Below are positions 6,978 through 14,805 of a DNA stretch of 64,000 bases, one piece after another. The stretch comes from Candidatus Nanopelagicus sp. (GTDB lineage: Bacteria; Actinomycetota; Actinomycetes; Nanopelagicales; Nanopelagicaceae). Location: positions 1-64,000 of the forward strand of contig JAEMTE010000003.1 of NCBI GenBank assembly GCA_016462445.1, given 5' to 3'. The notes beneath the pieces are model-generated. The model did not search any database and had not been told where the DNA came from. It saw nothing but the letters and a program-made list of their open reading frames with translations. The number at the start of each line of letters is the position of its first letter. Position 1 is the first letter of the stretch. Made by a program: the position numbers and the translations under genes.

Positions 6978-8471
6978 ATGGCAAAGATTGCAGTAATTGG
7001 TGCTGGAATTGGTGGCATGAGCGCTGCTGCCAGGCTCGCAAAATCTGGCCATAATGTAACGATCTATGAAAACTCTGATCGCGCTGGGGGTAAATGTCGA
7101 ACCGAATGGTTTGGTGATTATGGATTTGATACTGGTCCATCACTACTAACTCTGCCCGCAGTTTATCGTGACCTATTTTTAAAAACTGGCAAGCGAATTG
7201 AACATATTCTTGAGTTAGAGCCAGTAGATCCTGCCTTTACTTATAATTTCAGTGATGGTAAATCAGTAACATTCCCCAATCTTTCAAATCCAAATACTTA
7301 TATTGAGATTGAAAAATCCTTTGGTAGAGCTGCAAGTGACCAATGGAAAGCTTTGATCACTAAATCTGAACGTATGTGGGAGGTTTCAAGAGAGCCATTT
7401 GTGGAATCTGAACTTACTTCGATCTGGCCTTTACTTAAGCGAAAAAACTTAATTAGAGATATTAAAGAAATCTCACCTTTTACATCGCTTCGAAAATTAA
7501 CTAAACAAATGAAAATAGATCCACACTTACAGATGATCGTAGATCGCTACGCTACCTACGCCGGAAGTGATCCAAGGAGTGCGCCAGCTGTCTTACTGAC
7601 TATTGCATTTATTGAATCAACCTTTGGTGCTTGGCATATAAAAGGTGGAGTTGGTCAACTTGCCGTTGCAATCGAACAAAGATGTGTTGATTTAGGTGTT
7701 AAGTTTGAATTTAATACCCTAGTTAGCCAAATTTTAGTTACAAATAACAAAGTGAGTGGAATAAAAATCGCAGATGGTAGACAGATTGAAGCAGATTTAA
7801 TTGTCTCAAACTCTGATGCAGAATATCTTTATAATAAGTTAATTGAGCCGAAAGTTACTGCTGCAAGGGGTGAGCGCCGGAAGTTAAAGTATGCTATAAA
7901 ATCCTTGGCTGGATTTTCACTATTAATAGGGCTAGATAATTCAAAGGGTGCAGAGGTTAAGCTAAATCACCATAATGTTTACTTTCCAAAAGATTATGAT
8001 GCCGAGTTTGATCAGATCTTTTCAAAGAAAGTACCAGTAAGTGATCCAACTATTTATATCTGTGCGCCTAAGGATGAATCTATGGTTAATGGAGCAAATA
8101 AAGAATCCTGGTTTGTCCTAGTTAACGCTCCACGTCACCAAATATCAGGTGGATGGGATTGGAGTAAGAATAGTGATCAATATGCTAAAGAAATAATTAA
8201 TAAGCTTGATCAACTAGGGTTAAATGTTTCTGCCAGATTAGATTTTCTTAAAGCTAGAACCCCGGCAGATCTAGAAAACTACGCTATGGCACCTGGAGGT
8301 TCTATCTACGGAACTTCGAGTAACTCTGCCGCTTCAGCATTTTTGCGAGCACGTAACCGTTCAAAAATATTGGGATTATTTTGTGTTGGAGGCTCAACTC
8401 ATCCAGGTGGTGGCCTGCCATTAGTTGGCATTAGCGCAGAAATTGTGGCAAATGCGATTGGTAAGGCTTAG
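6978..8471 (+). CDS. crtD: CrtI-family carotenoid desaturase, CrtD-like
   Basis: A 497-residue FAD-dependent phytoene-desaturase-family protein. The dinucleotide fold is IGAGIGGMSAAARLA at the N-terminus with ENSDRAGGKCRT following; the C-terminal FAD signature is VGGSTHPGGGLPLVGISAEI. The YATYAGSDPRSAPAVLL block is typical of the family. As a true crtI lies at 11048, this copy likely acts later, for example as a 3',4'-desaturase (CrtD) on a hydroxylated end, in keeping with its cruF and glycosyltransferase neighbours. It starts directly after the GT2 stop codon. It overlaps the convergent phosphotransferase gene by four bases. Confidence 0.82.
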   Translation: MAKIAVIGAGIGGMSAAARLAKSGHNVTIYENSDRAGGKCRTEWFGDYGFDTGPSLLTLPAVYRDLFLKTGKRIEHILELEPVDPAFTYNFSDGKSVTFPNLSNPNTYIEIEKSFGRAASDQWKALITKSERMWEVSREPFVESELTSIWPLLKRKNLIRDIKEISPFTSLRKLTKQMKIDPHLQMIVDRYATYAGSDPRSAPAVLLTIAFIESTFGAWHIKGGVGQLAVAIEQRCVDLGVKFEFNTLVSQILVTNNKVSGIKIADGRQIEADLIVSNSDAEYLYNKLIEPKVTAARGERRKLKYAIKSLAGFSLLIGLDNSKGAEVKLNHHNVYFPKDYDAEFDQIFSKKVPVSDPTIYICAPKDESMVNGANKESWFVLVNAPRHQISGGWDWSKNSDQYAKEIINKLDQLGLNVSARLDFLKARTPADLENYAMAPGGSIYGTSSNSAASAFLRARNRSKILGLFCVGGSTHPGGGLPLVGISAEIVANAIGKA

Positions 8472-9085
8472 TTAAGATGTTGATAAGTAAATCTACTCAC
8501 CATCATGAAGCTAACAACCTGTAAAAGTAACCAAAGTAAGGTTATCTGATTGATAATTGGCATTTTTATTTGCCAAGCTATAAGTGAAACAAATATAAAT
8601 GATGCCCGGACTGGACGCTCAGCAAAGGTAACTATGCCAACCTTAGCTAAACCTAATCCAGCAGCTCTGGCTCTTAAATACTCTTGAAGTAGCGCAAATA
8701 CTGCTACCACAATAAGCAAATACAGATCAGCGCCAATTTTATATAAAGCCAGCACCCAGAACACCTCAGTTATCCGATCAACTAATGAGTCCAGAACTGC
8801 ACCCCATTTTGATGACTTGCCAGAGACAATTGCAAGAGTGCCATCAACTCCATCACAAGTTAATGATAGAACTAATAAAACAGGGGCCCATATCGATTTA
8901 GCATTTAAGTAAAGTGCTACGCCAAAAAATAATCCAAGTAAAGTTAAGCTATTAGGCGTAATTCGAATCTTCATTAGCGGCTTTACGATTAAGTAGGAGA
9001 TATTAAGCCAGGCTTTAACTATGCCAGATATCTCCGCTCCTCCATGAGATCTGCTCCAAGTGGTAAAAAAATCTTCACGCTTCAT
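8468..9085 (-). CDS. CDP-alcohol phosphatidyltransferase family protein
   Basis: A 205-residue integral membrane enzyme. The family motif reads CDGVDGTLA, then GAVLDSLVDR, so the four Asp residues are present, but the Arg usually following the Ala is Ile. About five hydrophobic segments follow. Such enzymes transfer a phosphatidyl or similar group from a CDP-alcohol to a second alcohol. The acceptor cannot be assigned. It follows metF on the minus strand with its start overlapping the metF stop by one base, between two carotenoid operons of the opposite strand. Confidence 0.75.
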   Translation of the reverse strand: MKREDFFTTWSRSHGGAEISGIVKAWLNISYLIVKPLMKIRITPNSLTLLGLFFGVALYLNAKSIWAPVLLVLSLTCDGVDGTLAIVSGKSSKWGAVLDSLVDRITEVFWVLALYKIGADLYLLIVVAVFALLQEYLRARAAGLGLAKVGIVTFAERPVRASFIFVSLIAWQIKMPIINQITLLWLLLQVVSFMMVSRFTYQHLN

Positions 9086-9948
9086 TATTTTACTAATCCT
9101 AAATTCTTAGCAATAGCAACTGTAGATTCGGCAGAATTCATAGTATAAAAGTGAATACCCGGTGCCTTTAGTGAAATTAGATTCTCTCCTAACTCAGTAG
9201 CAATCTCAATACCAATTTTTTTAACCTCTGCTGAATTGTCACCAACTTTGTCAAAGCGTTTTAGGATTGCTGGTGAAAGCTGGGTACCGCTTAGCTCAAC
9301 CATTCTTGTTAATTGATTTATATTAGTAATCGGTAGAATGCCAGCAATTATCGGTAAGATTGAACCACGCTTTGCTAACCGTTCAACAAGCTTTTGCCAT
9401 TTATCAACTTCAAAGAAAAATTGAGTTGTAGCAAAACTTGCACCTAACTCTTCTTTACGTATTAACACATCAATATCTGCATTTAAATTAGAGCCAGATG
9501 CCGGATGCCCATCAGGAAATGCTGCAACTCCAACTTCAAAGCCACCTAGTTGCACCGCCAGCTCAACTAATTGATCAGCATGATCAAATCCACCAGCAAT
9601 CCCCTGCCAATCAGATCTAGGTCCACCAACTGGATCTCCTCGTAGAGCTAAAATACTTTTAATACCAGCTGCTTTATATTGATTTAAAATCTCAATTAAC
9701 TCTGCTTTGGTAGATCCAACACAGGTTAGGTGGGCAACAGTTGGAATAGATGTGCGTGCTGTAATCTCTTTTGTAACTTTAATCGTGCGATCTCGAGTTG
9801 AGCCACCTGCGCCATAGGTAACTGAGACAAAATCAGGTGCTAGCGATTGCAGCTGAGTCAGCGCCAACCAAAGGCGACTCTCACCCGCCTCATCTTTAGG
9901 CGGGAAGAACTCAAGGGAGAAGGTGGTGCTCCTTCGATAATTGCTCAT
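9085..9948 (-). CDS. metF: 5,10-methylenetetrahydrofolate reductase
   Basis: A 287-residue TIM-barrel flavoenzyme that reduces methylene-THF to methyl-THF for methionine synthesis. Recognisable are SLEFFPPKDE at the N-terminus with its catalytic Glu, SVTYGAGGSTRDRT, HLTCVGST, ILALRGDP and the FATTQFFF segment near residue 195. The frame extends 13 codons upstream to 9987, but that would run into the divergent crtE; MSNYRRS at 9948 matches family starts. A TACCCT -10 element ends seven bases upstream, so the mRNA is probably leaderless. Confidence 0.94.
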   Translation of the reverse strand: MSNYRRSTTFSLEFFPPKDEAGESRLWLALTQLQSLAPDFVSVTYGAGGSTRDRTIKVTKEITARTSIPTVAHLTCVGSTKAELIEILNQYKAAGIKSILALRGDPVGGPRSDWQGIAGGFDHADQLVELAVQLGGFEVGVAAFPDGHPASGSNLNADIDVLIRKEELGASFATTQFFFEVDKWQKLVERLAKRGSILPIIAGILPITNINQLTRMVELSGTQLSPAILKRFDKVGDNSAEVKKIGIEIATELGENLISLKAPGIHFYTMNSAESTVAIAKNLGLVK

Positions 9949-9955
9949 AGCAGGC

Positions 9956-9965
9956 AGGGTACCGT
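9956..9965. promoter_or_regulatory. Overlapping divergent -10 elements (metF / crtE)
   Basis: TACCGT on the plus strand (9960-9965) ends six bases before the crtE GTG. On the minus strand TACCCT (complement of 9956-9961) ends seven bases before the metF ATG. The two TANNNT hexamers share the central TA. The whole divergent region is 23 bases, leaving no room for ribosome sites, so both genes are likely leaderless. Confidence 0.45.
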
Positions 9966-9971
9966 TACGCC

Positions 9972-11045
9972 GTGAGTTTTTCTGCAAAAAGCGATCTGAA
10001 CTCTATGCGCTCTGAGATAAATCAGGCACTTACTGAGTTTGTCCAAGGTGAGAATAAATATTTAGCAAAAATTGGCAGTGAGTTAGATCCGGTCAGTGGC
10101 GGTATTGAAAAATTTCTGCTTGAAAGTGGCAAGCGCTTGCGGCCAATCTTTGCTTATGCCGGAGTAATTGGTACTGGCACCAAACCCACTAAAGAGTTAA
10201 TAAGGGCATTTGCATCTCTAGAATTAATCCATGTCTGTGCGCTAATTCATGATGATGTAATGGATGGTTCAGATACCAGACGCGGTGCCCCATCAATTCA
10301 TAAATCATTTGAAAAAATGCACCAAGAGAAAAAGCTAGTTGGCTCTGCGGCTCAATTTGGTATCTCTTCAGCAATTTTATTAGGTGACCTAGCTTTAATA
10401 TGGTCTGCACAAATGCTTCACAAAGCTGGTCTTGCTAATGATCAGTTGATTAAGTCCTTACCAATTTATGATGAGATGCGAGTTGAGTTAATGGCTGGGC
10501 AGTATTTAGATGTATATGAGCAAGCATTGGGGACGCAAAGCGTTGAGCGGTCGCTTAAAGTTGCTCGGTATAAATCTGGTAAGTACACAATTGAACGGCC
10601 ACTTCATTTTGGTGCCAGTCTTGGTGGGGCTTCTACTAACTTGATTACTGCCTACACAAATTATGGAGTACCACTTGGTCAGGCTTTTCAACTCAGAGAT
10701 GACATGCTCGGAATATTTGGAGACCCAGTCGTAACTGGTAAACCAGCTGGCGATGACCTGCGGGAAGGTAAGCGAACTGCATTAATGGCGGTCACTATGG
10801 AGCGGGCTAGCCCAGTGCAACTGAAAGAGTTATCCCGAAATTTTGGTGATCCAAACCTCACCAATCAACAAGTATCTACGCTGCAATCAATAATTGTAGA
10901 GACAGGTGCTCAGGCTCACATTGAATCCATGATTGAAGAGCTAACAAATACTTCACTATCTGCCCTAACTCATGATGAAATTAGCACCGTTGGCAAAGCT
11001 TTGCTAACTGAGTTAGCAGATATTGCAACTAATAGAAAGATTTAA
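9972..11045 (+). CDS. crtE: Geranylgeranyl diphosphate synthase
   Basis: A 357-residue trans-polyprenyl synthase. The first Asp-rich motif is LIHDDVMDGSDTRRG (about residue 95) and the second is FQLRDDMLGIFGD (about residue 240). The GKRLRP substrate-binding motif is near residue 57. It makes the C20 precursor for phytoene. The GTG at 9972 is taken as the start; an ATG twelve codons later is possible. It heads a crtE-crtI-crtB operon with two- to eleven-base spacers. No SD is visible; see the promoter entry at 9956. Confidence 0.93.
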   Translation: MSFSAKSDLNSMRSEINQALTEFVQGENKYLAKIGSELDPVSGGIEKFLLESGKRLRPIFAYAGVIGTGTKPTKELIRAFASLELIHVCALIHDDVMDGSDTRRGAPSIHKSFEKMHQEKKLVGSAAQFGISSAILLGDLALIWSAQMLHKAGLANDQLIKSLPIYDEMRVELMAGQYLDVYEQALGTQSVERSLKVARYKSGKYTIERPLHFGASLGGASTNLITAYTNYGVPLGQAFQLRDDMLGIFGDPVVTGKPAGDDLREGKRTALMAVTMERASPVQLKELSRNFGDPNLTNQQVSTLQSIIVETGAQAHIESMIEELTNTSLSALTHDEISTVGKALLTELADIATNRKI

Positions 11046-11047
11046 TA

Positions 11048-12532
11048 ATGCCAGCAAAAGTTAAAGGCCCAACTGATCATGTAGTTGTCGTTGGCGCAGG
11101 TCTTGCTGGACTAAGTGCTGCCTTGAGATTAGCTGGTGCTGGCAGAAAAGTGACTGTGGTTGAAAGAGAGTCAGTGCCAGGTGGGCGAAATGGTTTATTA
11201 AATAAAGGTGGGTTTGCCTTTGATACTGGTCCATCTGTTTTAACTATGCCAGATTTAATTGCAGATGCCTTGGCATGTGTGGGTGAGGATATTAAAGATT
11301 GGCTAGATCTTGTTCCACTAAAACCGTTATACCGTGCTTTTTATGATGATGGCTCTCAACTTGATGTGCATGCTGATACAAACCAAATGAAAGAGGAGAT
11401 CGCAAAAAGTATTAGTAATGAGGAGGCGGCTGGTTACGGCAGATATGTTGAATTTGTGACCAAACTTTATAAGTATGAGATGAATGATTTTATCGATCGC
11501 AACATTGACTCCCCATTTAACCTGTTAACACCAAACCTAGCCCGCCTTATTGCGCTGGGTGGATTTCGCAGATTAGCTCCAAAAGTAAATCAATTTTTGA
11601 AAGACCCAAGAACTCAAAAGGTTTACTCCTTTCAAGCGATGTACGCTGGCGTTAGCCCACAACAAGCACTTGCTATCTATGCAGTCATTGCCTATATGGA
11701 CTCAGTAAACGGCGTCTTCTTTCCAAAAGGTGGCATGCATGCTGTACCACGTGCCCTAGCCGGAGCGGCCCAAAAACATGGCGTAACATTTAAATACAAC
11801 ACCACAGTTACCTCAGTTGAAAAGCAAAATGGCAGAGCAACTGCAGTAATTACCGAAAATGGTGAACGGATTACTTGCGATGTTGTGGTACTAAATCCAG
11901 ATCTACCAGTTGCTTGGCGAGACTTGTTAGGCAAGCAGCCATTATCAGTGAAACGGCTTAAATACTCACCCTCTTGCGCAACTTTGCTAATTGGCTCAAA
12001 TAAGAGTTATAACCACCTTGCTCATCACAATATTCATTTTGGCAAATCATGGGATGGTGTATTTGATGAGTTAATCAAGAAAAAAACATTAATGAGTGAC
12101 CCAAGTATTTTAGTAACTGTGCCATCTAAAGATGATCCCTCACTGGCACCTGCTGGAAAAACCTCTTATTACGTATTATTTCCTACACCAAACTTAAGTG
12201 CAGATATTGACTGGAAAAAAATTGGACCAAAATACCGTGATGAGATGATCAAAGCATTAGAGGATCGTGGTTATAACGGCTTTGGTGATGGCATTGAGGT
12301 TGAGCATCTAACTACACCCCTTGATTGGCAGGATCAGGGAATGGCGCAAGGTGCACCATTTGCTAGCGCACATACCTTCTTCCAAACCGGACCGTTTCGG
12401 CCAAGAAATTTAGCAAAGGGTTATGAGAATGTAGTTTTTGCAGGATCTGGAACCCAACCAGGAGTTGGCGTGCCAATGGTTTTAATCTCCGGTCGCCTTG
12501 CCGCTGAACGCATTGTTGGACCAGTTAAATAG
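11048..12532 (+). CDS. crtI: Phytoene desaturase
   Basis: A 494-residue CrtI that converts phytoene to lycopene. The FAD-binding motif VVVGAGLAGLSAALRLAGAG and the following ERESVPGGRNG are at the N-terminus; FDTGPSVLTMP and YAGVSPQQALAIYAV are typical of the family; the C-terminal signature is FAGSGTQPGVGVPMVLISG. It begins two bases after crtE and is followed by crtB. This copy, in the crtE-B operon, is the best candidate for the primary desaturase, with the 6978 paralogue acting downstream. Confidence 0.94.
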   Translation: MPAKVKGPTDHVVVVGAGLAGLSAALRLAGAGRKVTVVERESVPGGRNGLLNKGGFAFDTGPSVLTMPDLIADALACVGEDIKDWLDLVPLKPLYRAFYDDGSQLDVHADTNQMKEEIAKSISNEEAAGYGRYVEFVTKLYKYEMNDFIDRNIDSPFNLLTPNLARLIALGGFRRLAPKVNQFLKDPRTQKVYSFQAMYAGVSPQQALAIYAVIAYMDSVNGVFFPKGGMHAVPRALAGAAQKHGVTFKYNTTVTSVEKQNGRATAVITENGERITCDVVVLNPDLPVAWRDLLGKQPLSVKRLKYSPSCATLLIGSNKSYNHLAHHNIHFGKSWDGVFDELIKKKTLMSDPSILVTVPSKDDPSLAPAGKTSYYVLFPTPNLSADIDWKKIGPKYRDEMIKALEDRGYNGFGDGIEVEHLTTPLDWQDQGMAQGAPFASAHTFFQTGPFRPRNLAKGYENVVFAGSGTQPGVGVPMVLISGRLAAERIVGPVK

Positions 12533-12543
12533 TAAATCACTAG

Positions 12544-13455
12544 ATGGATGAGCTAACTGCAGCTGGAATTATGGATGCGGATCTGCGCGCCTCCTATCTT
12601 GAATGTAAGCGGCTTAACTCACTTCATGGAAAAACTTATTACTTAGCGACTTTGTTGTTGCCGCCGGCAAAACGACCATTTGTGCATGCACTCTATGGTT
12701 TTGCTCGATATGCAGATGAAATTGTTGATGACCTTGCATCGATACTGACTGAAGAAGAAAAGGCTAACTCCCTAAAAGAATGGGGTGATGGTGTATTGGC
12801 CGATATTAGATCAGGGAAAAGCAAGGACCATGTCGGCAGTGCATTAGTAGATACGGTAAAGCGATTTAATATTCCAATAGCTCACATTGAAGCATTTCTA
12901 AATTCCATGAAAATGGATTTAACAATTACCGAATACCACTCATATGAAGATTTATGTGAGTATGTCTATGGCTCTGCCGCAGTAATTGGTTTACAAATGG
13001 TTGCAGTACTAGGAACAAACTCTGATACGGATATTAAGGAGGCAAATATTGCCGCTGAAAAACTTGGTATCGCTTTTCAACTCGCAAACTTTATTCGTGA
13101 TGTAGGTGAAGATTTAGATCGTGGCCGGATATACCTGCCAATTACAGAGTTACAAGCACATGGTGTTACTAGGGAAATGTTGGAGAATCGAATTGTTACA
13201 CCACAAATTAAAAGTGCATTAAAGGAGCAGATTAGAAGGGTTAGAGTATTAAAAGAAGAGTCAGCTACTGGTATTAAGTTATTAAGTGCAGATAGCAGGT
13301 CATGTATTGAGGCCGCTAGTGAGCTCTACTGCGGAATTGTTGATGAGGTAGAAAAAATTGATTATGAAATATTTACTAAGCGGGCCAAAACATCCACCCT
13401 GCGAAGAGTAAAGGTTGCACTGCCAGCATATTTGCGGGCAAGAAAATCTAGATAG
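12544..13455 (+). CDS. crtB: Phytoene synthase
   Basis: A 303-residue squalene/phytoene synthase family enzyme joining two geranylgeranyl diphosphates. The first Asp-rich motif is YADEIVDDL (about residue 58), the second is NFIRDVGEDLDRGRIYLP (about residue 180), and YCYGSA-type residues appear as YVYGSAAVIG. Length is normal. It closes the crtE-crtI-crtB operon. Its stop codon abuts the stop of the convergent lycopene cyclase gene with no intervening base. Confidence 0.95.
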   Translation: MDELTAAGIMDADLRASYLECKRLNSLHGKTYYLATLLLPPAKRPFVHALYGFARYADEIVDDLASILTEEEKANSLKEWGDGVLADIRSGKSKDHVGSALVDTVKRFNIPIAHIEAFLNSMKMDLTITEYHSYEDLCEYVYGSAAVIGLQMVAVLGTNSDTDIKEANIAAEKLGIAFQLANFIRDVGEDLDRGRIYLPITELQAHGVTREMLENRIVTPQIKSALKEQIRRVRVLKEESATGIKLLSADSRSCIEAASELYCGIVDEVEKIDYEIFTKRAKTSTLRRVKVALPAYLRARKSR

Positions 13456-13764
13456 TCACTTTTTCTGTACTCCCTTACCGCCCCAGTAAACCCACATCGC
13501 CATAACGCAAAGTACAAGAGCAAAGCCAAATAAAAGATCCTCTAGTGGGGCAGATGCAATCCTGATACCCATAATCGCCACTGGGTTATACATAACGATA
13601 TTACGAGAGGTTAGCCACCAATTAGTTACTAATTGGAATGGCAAGATAATTGCATAACTTGTCCAAAAAACTGCCTTGGTAAGTAATTGAGTTTTAATCC
13701 CAAATAAGTCAAAGAAAACGGCAAATAAAAGTGCAAAGATTGCAATATCTGAGTAAACCATCAC
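13456..13764 (-). CDS. crtYd: Lycopene cyclase subunit, CrtYd/CrtYf type
   Basis: A 102-residue small membrane protein, the C-terminal half of a heterodimeric lycopene cyclase. Three hydrophobic segments are visible with the family motif VTNWWLTSRNIVMYNP, where the first Trp replaces the usual Gly, followed by GIRIASAPLEDLLFGFAL carrying the conserved acidic pair. The start overlaps the stop of the partner subunit by four bases. Without a CrtEb-type elongase here, a C40 cyclase is more likely than a C50 one, but the family alone does not decide this. Confidence 0.85.
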   Translation of the reverse strand: MMVYSDIAIFALLFAVFFDLFGIKTQLLTKAVFWTSYAIILPFQLVTNWWLTSRNIVMYNPVAIMGIRIASAPLEDLLFGFALVLCVMAMWVYWGGKGVQKK

Positions 13765-14123
13765 TCATCCCCCACCCTCCAGTGTTTTTTAACAGTTCTC
13801 ACACCTTCAATAGTCATAATTGCTGCCATTGGCACTATTGTAAAAAATAAAAACTCTTCAAGTGGAATACCGAATGGGCCAAATATTCCCAAAATTTGCT
13901 TGCTATCAAAGTACCAGTGACCTTGTGAAATAGCGTAGGCATCCCAGATTAAAAAGAATATTGCAACTGGAAATATGCTCATAGCAACCCGCTTAATACG
14001 TCGGAGCACACCTATTTTTAAAAAGATCTCAAGCCAGAATGAACCAGCTACCGTAAATATGAGCATTGCCACATAACTAAACTTAAGCACACGGTAACTA
14101 TAGACAATTTTTTTTCCGAGCAT
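13761..14123 (-). CDS. crtYc: Lycopene cyclase subunit, CrtYc/CrtYe type
   Basis: A 120-residue membrane protein, the partner of the downstream cyclase subunit. Conserved features are FLIWDAYAISQGHWYFD and GIFGPFGIPLEEFLFFTIVP, with the Asp and Glu pair of lycopene cyclases. It precedes the second subunit with a four-base overlap, so both are translated together. The pair cyclises one or both ends of lycopene. It is transcribed away from the pnuT riboswitch, and its upstream region overlaps the presumed pnuT promoter. Confidence 0.88.
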   Translation of the reverse strand: MLGKKIVYSYRVLKFSYVAMLIFTVAGSFWLEIFLKIGVLRRIKRVAMSIFPVAIFFLIWDAYAISQGHWYFDSKQILGIFGPFGIPLEEFLFFTIVPMAAIMTIEGVRTVKKHWRVGDE

Positions 14124-14129
14124 CTGCGG

Positions 14130-14135
14130 TATGAT
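14130..14135 (+). promoter_or_regulatory. Candidate -10 element for the TPP riboswitch transcript
   Basis: TATGAT lies just inside the divergent crtYc upstream region. Transcription starting six to seven bases later, near 14142, would begin at the 5' edge of the aptamer (CACGGGAGCT). No -35 match was identified. Confidence 0.4.
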
Positions 14136-14138
14136 TTC

Positions 14139-14223
14139 AACACGGGAGCTAAGAAATTTAGCTGAGAGGGCCTGAAATTCAGGCCGACCGATTGACCAGT
14201 TCGGTAATGCGAATTGGAAAGGA
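14139..14223 (+). promoter_or_regulatory. TPP riboswitch (thi box)
   Basis: The conserved TPP aptamer order is present: GGGAGCT and AGCTGAGAG form the P2 arm with its CTGAGA core. An optional P3 stem GGCCTGAA/TTCAGGCC follows. Then TTGACCAGTTCGGTAATGCGAATTGG carries P4/P5, with stem CCAGTTCG/CGAATTGG and the GTAATG loop, and it ends in AAAGGA. The AAGGA at 14219-14223 is also the ribosome-binding site of the next ATG at 14231, seven bases on. This suggests that TPP binding limits translation directly. The downstream gene is a thiamine-type PnuC transporter. Confidence 0.88.
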
Positions 14224-14230
14224 TCTCCTT

Positions 14231-14782
14231 ATGTCTATTTTAGAAATAATTGCTTTCCTAACATCCTTAATTGGCGTGGTCTTGGGGGTGCTTGGCCCTC
14301 GCGTAACCTGGCCATGGTGGAGTATTGGTAGTCTGTTATACGCAGTTTTATTTTTTCAATCTGCCTACTATGCAAGTGCGAGCCTGCAATTTATTTTTAT
14401 TGCTGGCGGAATTTGGGGTTGGTTTGGTTGGGGGCCGAAAGGTGCGAAGCCACAAAAATCAAATAACAAAGAACGGCTATTTATAATTACCGTTCTGACT
14501 ATTGCATCATTTGCGCTTTGGCCAGTTTTAACAAGCATTGGCGCTACCTCCTCAGCCATTGAAGCGTTTGGCTTTGTCGGAAGTGTAGTTGCTCAACTTC
14601 TTATGGTTTGGCAGAGATTTGAAGCTTGGCCGATTTGGTTGATAGTTGATGCGGCATACACCTATCAATACTTTAATGGAAAGTTATATCTAACTGGATT
14701 CTTATATTTAATCTTTACCTTCATCGCTATTTGGGGATGGATCCGTTGGGATAGGGAGTCAACAAAGTTAAAAAACAGTTAA
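14231..14782 (+). CDS. pnuT: PnuT-type thiamine transporter (PnuC family)
   Basis: A 183-residue PnuC-family membrane protein with about seven spans. Conserved Trp-rich features include the early WPWWSIGS, GGIWGWFGW and the late VDAAYTYQYFNGKLYLTGFLY and WGWIRWDRE. PnuC homologues move nicotinamide riboside, riboflavin, thiamine or deoxynucleosides by facilitated diffusion, trapped by a kinase. The TPP riboswitch directly upstream points to thiamine (PnuT). The ATG at 14231 is chosen over an upstream in-frame start because it follows the AAGGA site. The last codons hold a -1 slippery heptamer leading into the kinase frame. Confidence 0.88.
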   Translation: MSILEIIAFLTSLIGVVLGVLGPRVTWPWWSIGSLLYAVLFFQSAYYASASLQFIFIAGGIWGWFGWGPKGAKPQKSNNKERLFIITVLTIASFALWPVLTSIGATSSAIEAFGFVGSVVAQLLMVWQRFEAWPIWLIVDAAYTYQYFNGKLYLTGFLYLIFTFIAIWGWIRWDRESTKLKNS

Positions 14783-14805
14783 GTTATCAGCAGATCCTTG
14801 CTGCT
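14753..14805 (+). other. Candidate programmed -1 frameshift signal at the end of pnuT
   Basis: In the pnuT frame the last codons are TTA AAA AAC AGT TAA, giving the slippery heptamer A AAA AAC at 14770-14776. An AGGGAG Shine-Dalgarno-like element lies at 14753-14758, 11 bases upstream. This resembles the E. coli dnaX signal, which has the same AGGGAG about ten bases before A AAA AAG. A short downstream stem (AGCAG 14789-14793 with CTGCT 14801-14805) is weak. A -1 slip enters the kinase frame at 14776 and bypasses the pnuT stop at 14780-14782. Use of the signal is inferred. Confidence 0.5.
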
